From Bacillus xiapuensis (lineage in GTDB: Bacteria > Bacillota > Bacilli > Bacillales > Domibacillaceae), in contig NZ_KZ454940.1 of assembly GCF_002797355.1 (NCBI RefSeq), positions 248,001 through 312,000 of the forward strand: a stretch of DNA of 64,000 bases, read 5' to 3'. Positions 1 to 7,640 of this stretch are shown here, piece by piece. The notes beneath the pieces are model-generated. The model saw only the letters and a program-made list of their open reading frames with translations. It was not told where the DNA came from and did not search any database. The first letter of the stretch is position 1; each line of letters starts with the position of its first letter. The position numbers and the translations under genes are program-made.

Positions 1-1293
1 TTGTTCGGTTTCTTCGCTAAAGTAGCCATCCGTCCGCCCGGGCCCATAGCCAAGGCCTTTTAGCATCATTTGCGCGCTTTTGACATTATCATCAATCATT
101 TCCCGCTCCAAAGGCTTGGTGATCTGCAAGGGATGAGCATTGAAATAAGCAGGCTGTTTCACTTCTATATCAGGCTGTATGCCTTTTTGGTGAATCCAAT
201 TCCCGTTTGGTGTCAGCCATTTGTGCGTCGTAAGCTTGAGGTTGCTGCCGTCGCCGAGAGCAACCGGCTGCTGAACCGTTCCCTTTCCGAAGCTTGCTTC
301 CCCGATGATCGGATAGCCTTCTGCTTCCTTCAAGGCAGCAGCCAGAATCTCAGAAGCAGATGCACTGCCTTCATCTGTCAGCACAGCAATCGGATAAGGC
401 TTCACCTGTTTTGTTTCAGTAAAAAAAGGAAGCTTCCGTCCGCCTTTTTCTTCAATTTGCATATAGGCCTTATTCTCAGTGACCAGCTCCTTCAATATTT
501 CCTGGACGCTATCCAAGAAGCCGCCCGGATTGCCGCGCACATCAATCAAAAGACCGGTCACCTCTTTTTGTTCCAGTCTTTTTAGCTCGCGCTTGAAATC
601 CTTCGCGGTATTTTCGGAGAAGGAAGTGATTTCAATAAGGCCGATCGGCTGGCCCTTCTTCTTTTTCACCTTCGCTTCGACCGTTTCAATCGGAATTTCG
701 CTTCTCTTCACTTTCACTTTAAGCGGCTTGGACAGTCCTTGGCGAATAATGCCGAGGGTAACACTCGTTCCTTTCTTGCCGCGGATTTTCTTCATCGCTT
801 CAAACATCGTCATGCCATTTACGGACTTGCCGTCAATAGCGACAATTTGATCCTTCGGTTTCAGTCCGGCCTCCTCAGCCGGGGAGTCTTTCACAGGAGC
901 GACGATGATCAGCTTGCCGTCCTCAATCGTAATCTCCGCTCCAATGCCGTCAAATGAAGATCCGAGTGAATCCTCAAACTGCTTAACCGTATCGGCGTCC
1001 ATATAGACAGAGTACGGATCCTTCAAGGAGCCCACCATCCCATCAATCGCTCCTTCCACAAGATCCGTGCGGTTCACCTCGTCTACATACTGGTCAGAAA
1101 TCACTTTGTAAGCTGTCTGGACCTTGTGAAGCTCGTCCGGCAGTTTGGCCTCCCCTGGCGGCACTTCCCCCTGTTCTTTCCTCGGCTGCGCCGGCTCCTC
1201 TCCCGCCTCCCAAGCAGCGATTCCGGCATACATTCCGCCTGCACCGGTGAGAAAAGAAGCCGCCGTGATAGCTGCAATCCATTTTTTCTTCAC
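1..1293 (-). CDS. ctpB: C-terminal processing protease CtpB (S41 family), partial
   Basis: An exported serine protease, cut by the left window edge. The start is GTG at 1293, after a GGAGGG ribosome binding site; a signal or anchor segment follows. A PDZ domain lies at about residues 85-165. The S41 core shows the nucleophile in GSASASE near residue 309 and the catalytic lysine in GKGTVQ near residue 334, the spacing known for the family. A peptidoglycan-binding domain begins near residue 400 and runs out of the window. In B. subtilis, CtpB from the mother cell cleaves SpoIVFA to trigger sigma-K activation, and its gene lies by ftsEX as here. The family call is firm. The sporulation role is inferred from orthology and synteny. 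Confidence 0.93.
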   Translation of the reverse strand, partial: MKKKWIAAITAASFLTGAGGMYAGIAAWEAGEEPAQPRKEQGEVPPGEAKLPDELHKVQTAYKVISDQYVDEVNRTDLVEGAIDGMVGSLKDPYSVYMDADTVKQFEDSLGSSFDGIGAEITIEDGKLIIVAPVKDSPAEEAGLKPKDQIVAIDGKSVNGMTMFEAMKKIRGKKGTSVTLGIIRQGLSKPLKVKVKRSEIPIETVEAKVKKKKGQPIGLIEITSFSENTAKDFKRELKRLEQKEVTGLLIDVRGNPGGFLDSVQEILKELVTENKAYMQIEEKGGRKLPFFTETKQVKPYPIAVLTDEGSASASEILAAALKEAEGYPIIGEASFGKGTVQQPVALGDGSNLKLTTHKWLTPNGNWIHQKGIQPDIEVKQPAYFNAHPLQITKPLEREMIDDNVKSAQMMLKGLGYGPGRTDGYFSEETEQ

Positions 1294-1419
1294 TGTTTTG
1301 CCCCCTCCAATATGGAAAGCTAATCAAAAAAGCTGTCCCGAAGGATCCGCTAAGATCTCGCTGAGACAGCCTCCTTTGTACACTGTATGAAGCGGGAGGA
1401 CAAGTTATGATTGAATCGC

Positions 1420-2001
1420 TCATTTCAGCTCGCTCACCAGCTGCTTCATCATTTTTTTATCCATCGGGCCGATAATTTTCTGATGAACGGTGAGATCGCT
1501 GTTTAAAATATACGTCGTCGGGATGGTAAAAGCTTGATATTCCTTGCCGACCGTTCCTTTCTCATCCAGCAGTACCGGAAAAGTCAATTCGTACTGTCTT
1601 GCGAATGCTGCAATGGCTTTTGGGCCTTTGTCATTTTCCGTTAAATTCACCGCAAGAATTTCCACGTTATTCTGCTTCGCTTCTTCTTGATAATAACTTT
1701 GCATATGGGGCATCTCCGCTTTGCACGGCGGACACCATGTAGCCCAAAAATTCAAGATAATCTTCTTCCCTTCGTAATCGGACAGCGAGACTTTTTGCCC
1801 ATCCAATGTGCGCAGAGTGAAATCCGGCGCCTTCTCTCCCTGGCCGATGCCAAAATCTTGACCGGCCAGGGCGGAATCTTTCGTGATCTTCATGCCGGCG
1901 CTGTCTAAATCTGTATTGTCCTGTCGATCTTTTACGATGTTGACCGCGGCAATGCCAATCAGCAATACTAGCAGTGCGAAACCAAACCACTTTTTATTCA
2001 A
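1420..2001 (-). CDS. TlpA/ResA-like membrane-anchored thiol-disulfide oxidoreductase
   Basis: A 193-residue thioredoxin-fold protein with one N-terminal membrane segment (about residues 5-22) and the domain outside the membrane. The active site WCPPC lies near residue 91, within FWATWCPPCKAEMP, and the cis-proline segment is TIPTTY. Family members (ResA, StoA, TlpA) reduce disulfides in apocytochrome c, or in proteins of spore cortex or copper-centre assembly. The start overlaps the end of the upstream membrane protein by 8 bases, so the two are probably translationally coupled. Which of ResA, StoA or another member it matches cannot be settled here; the cytochrome c gene cccB is 4 kb away. 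Confidence 0.85.
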   Translation of the reverse strand: MNKKWFGFALLVLLIGIAAVNIVKDRQDNTDLDSAGMKITKDSALAGQDFGIGQGEKAPDFTLRTLDGQKVSLSDYEGKKIILNFWATWCPPCKAEMPHMQSYYQEEAKQNNVEILAVNLTENDKGPKAIAAFARQYELTFPVLLDEKGTVGKEYQAFTIPTTYILNSDLTVHQKIIGPMDKKMMKQLVSELK

Positions 2002-2578
2002 TCTGTCTCCTCCTTCTTATCATTCCAAAAAATATAGCGACAGCGATGTACACCCAGCCATTCGTCGAGAACAATCCATCAGTTAAAGATTCAAACAGCA
2101 GTTGCCATAGAGTAAATAAAGATAATGCTTGGAGAAAGCTTAAAGCCCGCCAGCCAATGAAGAAGGCTCCCCCTGCCAGACGAACCCAAACCTCCCATCC
2201 AACATGTCCATAAATCAGCGGCACTAGTATTTCATATAGCACCATCACAGCCATCCATAATTTTATAGTTTGCTTCCATGGAACTGTCGGCCCCTTCCAA
2301 GCAAGATAGAGAAAAACAGCTGCCATGGCAAGCCAAAACCCTTGCTTTCCCCCATTAAAATACAGCAAGGATAACGGTGCTTGTACAATCAGCTCGAAAC
2401 TAAAAACAAGGACGCTCAGCTTCCAGACTAGAATGAACAGCAGCACCGCATTTCCGTACACGTCTAACAAGGCCTGCTTTTTTGTCAGCCAAAGATAACA
2501 GGCCGCGATGGCAAATGCAAGCCCAAGTGCAAGCTGAGCGATGGGCACAGTCAAGCTTCCAACAGTTATCCAATTCAT
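1994..2578 (-). CDS. Polytopic membrane protein coupled to the TlpA-like oxidoreductase
   Basis: A 194-residue protein made almost entirely of hydrophobic segments, five or six by eye, ending in a basic RRRRQIE tail. I do not recognise a named family with certainty. The stretch VWKLSVLVFSFELI...YFNGGKQGF loosely recalls prolipoprotein diacylglyceryl transferase-like membrane proteins, but no catalytic set is evident. It is the first gene of a two-gene unit with the TlpA-like protein (8-base overlap), so a role in extracytoplasmic thiol or lipoprotein chemistry is a guess from context. The ATG at 2578 has a weak GAGGA site about 10 bases upstream. Confidence 0.7.
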   Translation of the reverse strand: MNWITVGSLTVPIAQLALGLAFAIAACYLWLTKKQALLDVYGNAVLLFILVWKLSVLVFSFELIVQAPLSLLYFNGGKQGFWLAMAAVFLYLAWKGPTVPWKQTIKLWMAVMVLYEILVPLIYGHVGWEVWVRLAGGAFFIGWRALSFLQALSLFTLWQLLFESLTDGLFSTNGWVYIAVAIFFGMIRRRRQIE

Positions 2579-2630
2579 ATTATTTTATTCCTCAAACATG
2601 AAAATAGCATCATTTGCCACTTTCCTCCTT

Positions 2631-2651
2631 ATTATATACCTAACTAGGTAT
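2631..2651 (-). promoter_or_regulatory. TATAAT -10 overlapping a perfect palindrome (operator candidate)
   Basis: On the minus strand the 16-base sequence ATACCTAGTTAGGTAT is a perfect 7-2-7 inverted repeat at 2636-2651. It runs directly into a TATAAT at 2631-2636. A related half-site (GGGTAT) lies just upstream at 2656-2662. No good -35 box is present, as is common for regulated promoters. ATACC...GGTAT palindromes are typical of CsoR/CstR-type repressors, but no such regulator is in the window. The target would be the membrane protein/TlpA pair. Confidence 0.45.
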
Positions 2652-2692
2652 CATCATACCCTATGGAAGCTTTCTCGTCCATTCCCTTAACC

Positions 2693-2726
2693 AAAAAGAG
2701 CCCGCCTAGTGGCAGACCCTTTTTTC
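2693..2726 (-). terminator. Rho-independent terminator after the YjcZ peptide gene
   Basis: On the minus strand GGGTCTGCC and GGCGGGCTC pair as a 9-base stem (with G-U pairs) around the loop ACTA, followed by a T run. Confidence 0.6.
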
Positions 2727-2741
2727 ATATGGCTCTTATGC

Positions 2742-2837
2742 TTAGTAACCCCAGCCAATGTAGGCTGCACCGACGATAATTAACAAAATGAACAATACAA
2801 CGATTAGCGCGAAACCAGCTCCGTATCCGCAACTCAT
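2742..2837 (-). CDS. YjcZ-type small hydrophobic sporulation protein (31 aa)
   Basis: A 31-residue peptide starting [14 protein letters not shown] and ending IGWGY, one long hydrophobic helix with the Cys/Gly/Tyr-rich head typical of the YjcZ/YoyG-like peptides of Bacillus spores. The ATG at 2837 follows a strong GGGGAGGTG site at the proper distance. A terminator follows the stop. Such peptides are usually expressed in sporulation and are often missed in annotation because of their size. The family call rests on composition and pattern; the exact function is not known. Confidence 0.85.
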   Translation of the reverse strand: MSCGYGAGFALIVVLFILLIIVGAAYIGWGY

Positions 2838-2915
2838 TTGCTACACCTCCCCTTTCACTTACAATTACAATGTATGTAAGAGGTGAGACTTTGCGTGGGC
2901 GAATGCCCCAGAAAA

Positions 2916-2966
2916 CAGAAAGCCGCCGGCACGCAATTCTGTCAAGAACCGCATGCCGGCAGCCTA
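2916..2966 (-). terminator. Hairpin after the EnvC-like gene
   Basis: GCCGGCATGC and GCGTGCCGGC form a strong stem on the minus strand, just after the stop of the M23 protein, followed by GGCTTTC. The T run is short. Confidence 0.5.
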
Positions 2967-2970
2967 CTCA

Positions 2971-4284
2971 TTAAAAGTTTACATATTTGCGGGGATCCAC
3001 GGCGTGTTGTTTAGACACTGTCCATGGTCCTTCGTGAATCTCAAAGTGTAAATGCTGACCGGTTGATTGTCCTGTATTTCCCATGTAGCCGATGACTTGG
3101 CCCTTAGAGACGCTTCCGCCCTGAACAACACGTTCAGACATATGAGCGTATACCGTCGTATATACCTTGCCATTAATATTGTGGGAGATGAAAATCGCAT
3201 TTCCATAGGAATTGGAATAATAAGAGCGAATCACCTGTCCATCCGCAGCGGCCACAATTGGCACGCTGACGGTGTTGGCGATATCGATGCCTTTATGGTT
3301 GCCAAGACTTCTCATGCCATATCCGGAAGAAACGATTCCTTGAGCTGGCCGCATAAAGCTGCCTCCAGAAACAGCCGGGGCATCATTCGAGCGCTGAACA
3401 GCAGGCGACCCATCAGATGAACCTGAACCTTCAGACGATGAGCCGGCGCTTGCTTTTGGCGCGCTGGCACGCGCTGCCCGCTCCCGTTGTTCCTTCGCTA
3501 TCCGCGCTTTCTCTGAAGCAAGCGAAGCTTTAATAGCTGCTTCTTGAGAAGCCAGCAGCTCCCGTTCCTCTTCAAGGCTCAACTTTTGATTATATGCGTC
3601 CTTTTGCTCTTTAGAGACTTGCTGCATCACGCGGTCTTTAATCGACTTTTTCTCTTCCAGACCCGCTTTGGATTGTTCAAGCTCTTCAAGCATCTCTTCA
3701 AGGCCGTTCAGCTTCTTCTCGACTTCTTTTTCGCTTTTTTCAAGCTTCTTTTTATCCTTTTCCTGATCTTCTAGAATCTCTTTATCGGCATTGACAAGCT
3801 TTGTTGCGGCTGTGGCCCGATTGATGAAATCACCGAAGCTTTTCGCTCCAAGCAGCACATCAATATAGCTGGCAGACCCTCCGTTTTCCTGAAGCGAACG
3901 GGCGCGCTGTTTTAAAACGACATTCCGTTCGGCAATTTGCTCTTTCAGCTGTTTAATTTCTTTCTTCAGCTTTTCAATATCTTTTTTTGTCTTAGCAACT
4001 TCCTCTTGCTTCTCGCGAATGCTGGTGGCTGCCTTGGTAATGGCTTTATCCAGCTTTTCTAACTCTTTAGTCAGCTTGCTCTGCTGGCTGCGCAACTCCA
4101 AAATCTTTTGGCTTTTTTCATTGATGCTCTGCTGCACAGCTGAACGTTTATTCTCCAGTTGGCTTTGACGATTTTCAAGATCAGATACATTCGCGGCCAA
4201 AGCTTGCTCCGCTGTCATTCCTAATGAACTTCCGATGCTAAGTGAAGTAGCTAAAGCTACCGTAAGACCCACGCGTTTCTTCAA
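2971..4284 (-). CDS. EnvC/PcsB-like murein hydrolase or activator (M23 family)
   Basis: A 437-residue exported protein with a signal peptide (residues 1-30, ending near AEQALAA), a long Lys/Glu-rich coiled coil (about 35-280), a Ser-rich linker and a C-terminal M23/LytM domain. Zinc-site patterns are visible as GNHKGIDIA and HLHFEI. The start is TTG at 4284, with AAGGAG 9 bases upstream; the open frame continues further 5' but into ftsX. Coiled-coil plus LytM proteins (EnvC, PcsB, CwlO) are held by the extracellular loops of FtsX and activated by FtsE ATP hydrolysis. Here it is placed immediately after ftsX, so it is the likely partner. In B. subtilis the partner CwlO is encoded elsewhere. 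M23 catalysis rather than pure activation is inferred from the intact metal motifs. Confidence 0.9.
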   Translation of the reverse strand: MKKRVGLTVALATSLSIGSSLGMTAEQALAANVSDLENRQSQLENKRSAVQQSINEKSQKILELRSQQSKLTKELEKLDKAITKAATSIREKQEEVAKTKKDIEKLKKEIKQLKEQIAERNVVLKQRARSLQENGGSASYIDVLLGAKSFGDFINRATAATKLVNADKEILEDQEKDKKKLEKSEKEVEKKLNGLEEMLEELEQSKAGLEEKKSIKDRVMQQVSKEQKDAYNQKLSLEEERELLASQEAAIKASLASEKARIAKEQRERAARASAPKASAGSSSEGSGSSDGSPAVQRSNDAPAVSGGSFMRPAQGIVSSGYGMRSLGNHKGIDIANTVSVPIVAAADGQVIRSYYSNSYGNAIFISHNINGKVYTTVYAHMSERVVQGGSVSKGQVIGYMGNTGQSTGQHLHFEIHEGPWTVSKQHAVDPRKYVNF

Positions 4285-4340
4285 ACCGAAATTCTCCTTT
4301 CTTCCCCATATCAATATTTTTCTCTCTCGTTTACAATCTC

Positions 4341-5225
4341 TTAAACTTTTAAAAACTTGCGCACAGACATCATGCTTCCCCACATGCCGATAAAAGCGCC
4401 GATCAGCAAGAGAATGCTGCTGATTTGAAGCGTGAATGGAAAGTAATCCAGCAACTGGATGAAATGCCCTTGCATGCGGGCGGCTATCGCTTCGGCTGTG
4501 TAGTAGTAACCGATGGCGACGGCGGCAATCGGCAGCAGTGAACCGAGCAGACCAAGCCATAAGCCTTCCAGCAAAAATGGCCAGCGAATAAACCAATTGG
4601 TCGCTCCTACCAATTTCATAATCTCAATTTCTTTGCGGCGGGCAAAAATCGTCATTTTAATCGTATTGGAAATTAAAAACATCGCCGTAAACAGCAAACC
4701 AATGATTAATACTAGGCCGACATTGCGGCTTGTATGAATGAAATTAAATAGTTTTTCGACTTTCTTTTCTCCGTAAATCGCATCTTCCACAAAATCGAGC
4801 TTCATGACTTTCTTCGCAACCTTCGGCGTGTCAGCCGGACGCTTCGTTTTGACAATAAATACGTCGTATAAAGGGTTGTCCTGCTTAAATGTGGAGAAGT
4901 CCTTGCCGAGATCTTCAATCAAATTCTGCAGCTCTTGTTCCTTAGAAGAATACGCGACACTTTTGACTTCAGGCAGATTCTTCAGCTGCTGCTTCAGCGC
5001 AGCCTGCTCCTCATCCGTCGTATTTAAATCAATATGCACTCGGACTTCGACATCATTTTCAATATCGGAAGCCACTTTATTCATGTTCAGCATAACGACT
5101 AAGAATACGCCAACCAGCAGTAACGTCACTGTAACGGCAGAGATGGCGGCAAATGTCATCCAGCCGTTGCGCCGCAGATTTTTAAAGCTTTCCCGAAAAT
5201 GGCGACGGATCGTATTAGATTTCAT
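4341..5225 (-). CDS. ftsX: Cell-division ABC transporter permease FtsX
   Basis: A 294-residue membrane protein: one N-terminal membrane helix (about 25-45), a large extracellular domain, then three C-terminal helices with the conserved RRKEIEIMKLVGATNWFIRWP coupling segment before the third. This is the usual FtsX plan and length. The chosen start at 5225 (MKSNTIRRHFRESF) matches the family N-terminus and overlaps the end of ftsE by 11 bases; an upstream in-frame ATG at 5249 is less likely. With FtsE it transmits ATP hydrolysis across the membrane to a peptidoglycan hydrolase, here probably the next gene. Confidence 0.96.
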   Translation of the reverse strand: MKSNTIRRHFRESFKNLRRNGWMTFAAISAVTVTLLLVGVFLVVMLNMNKVASDIENDVEVRVHIDLNTTDEEQAALKQQLKNLPEVKSVAYSSKEQELQNLIEDLGKDFSTFKQDNPLYDVFIVKTKRPADTPKVAKKVMKLDFVEDAIYGEKKVEKLFNFIHTSRNVGLVLIIGLLFTAMFLISNTIKMTIFARRKEIEIMKLVGATNWFIRWPFLLEGLWLGLLGSLLPIAAVAIGYYYTAEAIAARMQGHFIQLLDYFPFTLQISSILLLIGAFIGMWGSMMSVRKFLKV

Positions 5226-5901
5226 AGCCGTAATCACCCCGCTGTTCATCCCGAACGATGCGCCCGCTTTCTATTGCCAGCACCCGATGGCGAATCGTGT
5301 TGACGATCTCTTTATTATGCGTAGCCATCACCAGCGTCGTTCCCTGTCCATTAATTTCCTGAAAGATACTCATAATATCCCAAGAGGTCTCTGGATCAAG
5401 ATTCCCAGTCGGCTCATCAGCAATCACAACTTTCGGTTTATTGACAATGGAACGAGCGATCGATACGCGCTGCTGCTCTCCCCCTGACAATTCGTCCGGA
5501 AGCATTCTCGCTTTATTCTTCAGACCGACGAGATCAAGCACTTCCATCACTCGCTTTTTTATCTTGTCTGGACTTTCTTCAATAACTTCCATCGCAAACG
5601 CCACGTTTTCGTACACCGTTAAGGTAGGAAGCAGCTTGAAATCCTGAAAAACCACTCCGACTTGCCGGCGCAAAAATGGCACGTCTTTGTTTTTTAATGT
5701 AGACAAATTGATCCCGTTAACGACAATTTTCCCGTTCGTTGGCTTTTCTTCGCGGTACATCATCTTAATGAAGGTTGATTTTCCTGCGCCGCTCGGCCCG
5801 ACTACGTACAAGAATTCGCCCTGTTTAATTGACACATCAATATCATGCAGAGCCGTTACGCCATTGGGATACTTCTTTGTCACACCTTTCATATCTATCA
5901 T
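5215..5901 (-). CDS. ftsE: Cell-division ABC transporter ATPase FtsE
   Basis: A 228-residue ABC ATPase very close in pattern to B. subtilis FtsE: Walker A GPSGAGKST near residue 36, signature LSGGEQQRVSIARS, Walker B VVIADEPTG, and the H-loop ATHNKE. The start at 5901 (MIDMKGV) follows AGGTGA; a second ATG at 5916 lacks a site. It forms FtsEX with the overlapping ftsX and drives hydrolase activation at the wall. cccB lies upstream but is separated by its own terminator, so ftsE should have its own promoter. Confidence 0.96.
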   Translation of the reverse strand: MIDMKGVTKKYPNGVTALHDIDVSIKQGEFLYVVGPSGAGKSTFIKMMYREEKPTNGKIVVNGINLSTLKNKDVPFLRRQVGVVFQDFKLLPTLTVYENVAFAMEVIEESPDKIKKRVMEVLDLVGLKNKARMLPDELSGGEQQRVSIARSIVNKPKVVIADEPTGNLDPETSWDIMSIFQEINGQGTTLVMATHNKEIVNTIRHRVLAIESGRIVRDEQRGDYGYEI

Positions 5902-6141
5902 GGAATCACCTAACATTTATTTAATCATTCACTTGCAGAGAAAAAACGGAAGACTTCCGTTTCTTTCTTGCAAATCCAGACTTATTATATCACTGATTCC
6001 GCGAATATTAAGGAAAAACTATATTACATTTTATTTTCATCTGTAATATATTCGACCTTTTTCTGTTAGGTATAGGAGGGGGAAATGGACTGCTTCCAAT
6101 GATGGCAGTGATTACATTCCTTGTAAAATTCGACATAATTC

Positions 6142-6171
6142 AAAAAAAAACACCAGCTCAAAAGCTGGTGC
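6142..6171 (-). terminator. Terminator of cccB
   Basis: A perfect stem CACCAGCT/AGCTGGTG with a 4-base loop, followed on the minus strand by nine T residues. Confidence 0.9.
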
Positions 6172-6180
6172 TCACTGTCT

Positions 6181-6528
6181 TTATTTCTTTTCTGCCAACC
6201 ATTTCGCCACTGCATCGGCTTCTGCCCCTTCAACGACGTTTGGAGGCATCGAACCTTGTCCCTTCTTAATCACATCGCGAATCTCTTGTTCGCTCATTTT
6301 TGATCCGATTTTATCTAAAGCAGGACCTACGCTGCCTTCAAGGTTTTCACCGTGACAGCTGACACAACTTTGCTTATATACAGCTTCTCCATCGGCTGCT
6401 GCTGTTTCCTTGCCCGCGTTATTGTTATCTTCCTTTGGCTTATTCGCGCCTTCGTCTCCGCCGCCGCATGCTGCCAGCGCAACGGAAGATCCCATTAACA
6501 GGGCTAGCAATGATTTCTTGAATTTCAT
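6181..6528 (-). CDS. cccB: Membrane lipoprotein cytochrome c-551
   Basis: A 115-residue lipoprotein: lipobox LAAC with acylated Cys21, an acidic linker, and a small class I cytochrome c domain with the haem motif CVSCH at residues 55-59 and a likely axial Met near residue 93 (GSMPPN). In Bacillus CccB passes electrons on the outer face of the membrane, probably to a haem-copper oxidase. The position next to ftsE and prfB is as in B. subtilis. An AGGAG site lies upstream of the ATG, and a strong terminator follows. Confidence 0.95.
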   Translation of the reverse strand: MKFKKSLLALLMGSSVALAACGGGDEGANKPKEDNNNAGKETAAADGEAVYKQSCVSCHGENLEGSVGPALDKIGSKMSEQEIRDVIKKGQGSMPPNVVEGAEADAVAKWLAEKK

Positions 6529-6940
6529 TTTCTCTCCTCCTAAAGAAAAAGTATGCCATCCGATTCTATTATACCAAACCTGCCATGTTTTAAAACATGA
6601 ACCAGCCGCAGAGCAAGCGCAGCGATAGGCTCCATGCTGGCTGAGTAGACAGTTTCTAGTTTCCCCACCTTCAGTCTAATTAAACGGGAAGATTGGACTT
6701 TCGGCGGATAGAGAGATTATTTTCCTATTTTGTATAATAAAATGAACCTTCCGGCGTGGGAGTTTGCTTTTGCTCCCGGTGCTGGATAGAATAACAAAGG
6801 CTGCAGCGCCTTTGTCCCCTGCATCGTGCACTAAATTGTTGGTCCCTCTTCCTTTTCATTCTTGAAGCGGGAGAACTTCATGCAGGATAAAAGAACAGCC
6901 GGAGGTAATAAGTGCAGCCTGCTACATTTTTCTTCTGGAG
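6529..6940. other. Intergenic stretch carrying repeat copy A
   Basis: 412 bases between two divergent genes. No coding region is supported. The stretch contains AT-rich promoter-like sequence around 6715-6745 and one minus-oriented copy of the dispersed repeat (6760-6905), which reaches almost to the start of the next gene. Confidence 0.6.
6760..6905 (-). repeat. Dispersed intergenic repeat, copy A
   Basis: The reverse complement shares blocks with the three other copies in the window: TATCCTGCATG, CGCTTCAAGAATG, GCACGATGCAGGG (identical to copy B), GGCGCTGCAGCCTTTGTT, then a C-A-G-C-rich end. The order of blocks is the same in all copies. Confidence 0.6.
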
Positions 6941-7516
6941 ATGGCTGACTCTCTGCAGCCTTCATCTCCTTATCTGTATTTCCTGCGGAGCACTTGGAGC
7001 GATAGCCTTCTTTTAGGCTATTCTGTTGTTTTGGCTCTCTCTTGTCTGCTGCTGTTGAAGCAGCTGATCGCTTTTCTGAAGCGCCGCCAAGAAAAGCGAT
7101 CCGTCCGCTTATTCCTTTGGATGGGGGGTGTTCATCTGCTCTTGCTTCCGTTTGTCTATTTAGCGATGCATCATTCGATCGCTATTACGGAAGAAGAAAT
7201 TCTGGTGTCTCCTTTCTGGGACACAGACCAAAAGCGCTACAGCTGGAAAGCCGTTGACTTTCTTGAACTCGGCTATGAGTACGATGAGGGCGCGTATTAC
7301 GGGTATTACGAATTATATTTGGCAGATGGACAAAACTGGGATTTATGGAGCGATGAACCGTTCAAGCTGATGTTTATTGACCACTTAGCCGCCGCTAAGC
7401 AAATTGAAAAAGAATATTGGAGCCGGCCCCACGTCTCCGAACTTTCCTCTTGGGCGAATAACAGCAATTATTCAGAAGCAGAGCTCAGCACCCTTTTCGA
7501 GGTGGGCCGAGAGTGA
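6941..7516 (+). CDS. Hypothetical membrane protein, start uncertain
   Basis: A 191-residue reading frame with two hydrophobic segments (about residues 22-45 and 56-75) and a soluble, Tyr/Glu-rich C-terminal half (ITEEEILVSPFWDT...YGYYELYLADGQNW). It resembles small Bacillus membrane proteins with a PH-like tail, but I do not recognise the family. The ATG at 6941 has a GGAG block touching it, which is too close. The good site GGAGGT at 6900-6905 is correctly spaced from a GTG at 6912, but that GTG is in another frame and stops after 34 codons. Either the start is unusual or there is a frameshift near 6920-6990. It ends at a bidirectional terminator shared with prfB. Confidence 0.55.
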   Translation: MADSLQPSSPYLYFLRSTWSDSLLLGYSVVLALSCLLLLKQLIAFLKRRQEKRSVRLFLWMGGVHLLLLPFVYLAMHHSIAITEEEILVSPFWDTDQKRYSWKAVDFLELGYEYDEGAYYGYYELYLADGQNWDLWSDEPFKLMFIDHLAAAKQIEKEYWSRPHVSELSSWANNSNYSEAELSTLFEVGRE

Positions 7517-7551
7517 ACGGGATGCCCTCTTTGAGTCAAATGCATCTAAGC

Positions 7552-7594
7552 AAAAAGCCCGCGAATGCTGATTGGACAGCATTCGCGGGCTTTT
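7552..7594. terminator. Bidirectional terminator between the orphan gene and prfB
   Basis: AGCCCGCGAATGCTG and its exact complement pair around a 6-base loop. A runs precede and T runs follow it, so it serves both converging genes. Confidence 0.92.
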
Positions 7595-7640
7595 AATTTT
7601 CAAGCTGGGCTGCCATTCTCTGCTCAGCTCCATCAAAAGA

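Noticed and set aside
4285-4596. N-terminal extension of the M23 protein to 541 residues
   Set aside because: The extra 104 residues are read across the end of ftsX in another frame; the TTG at 4284 has a good ribosome site and gives a signal peptide.
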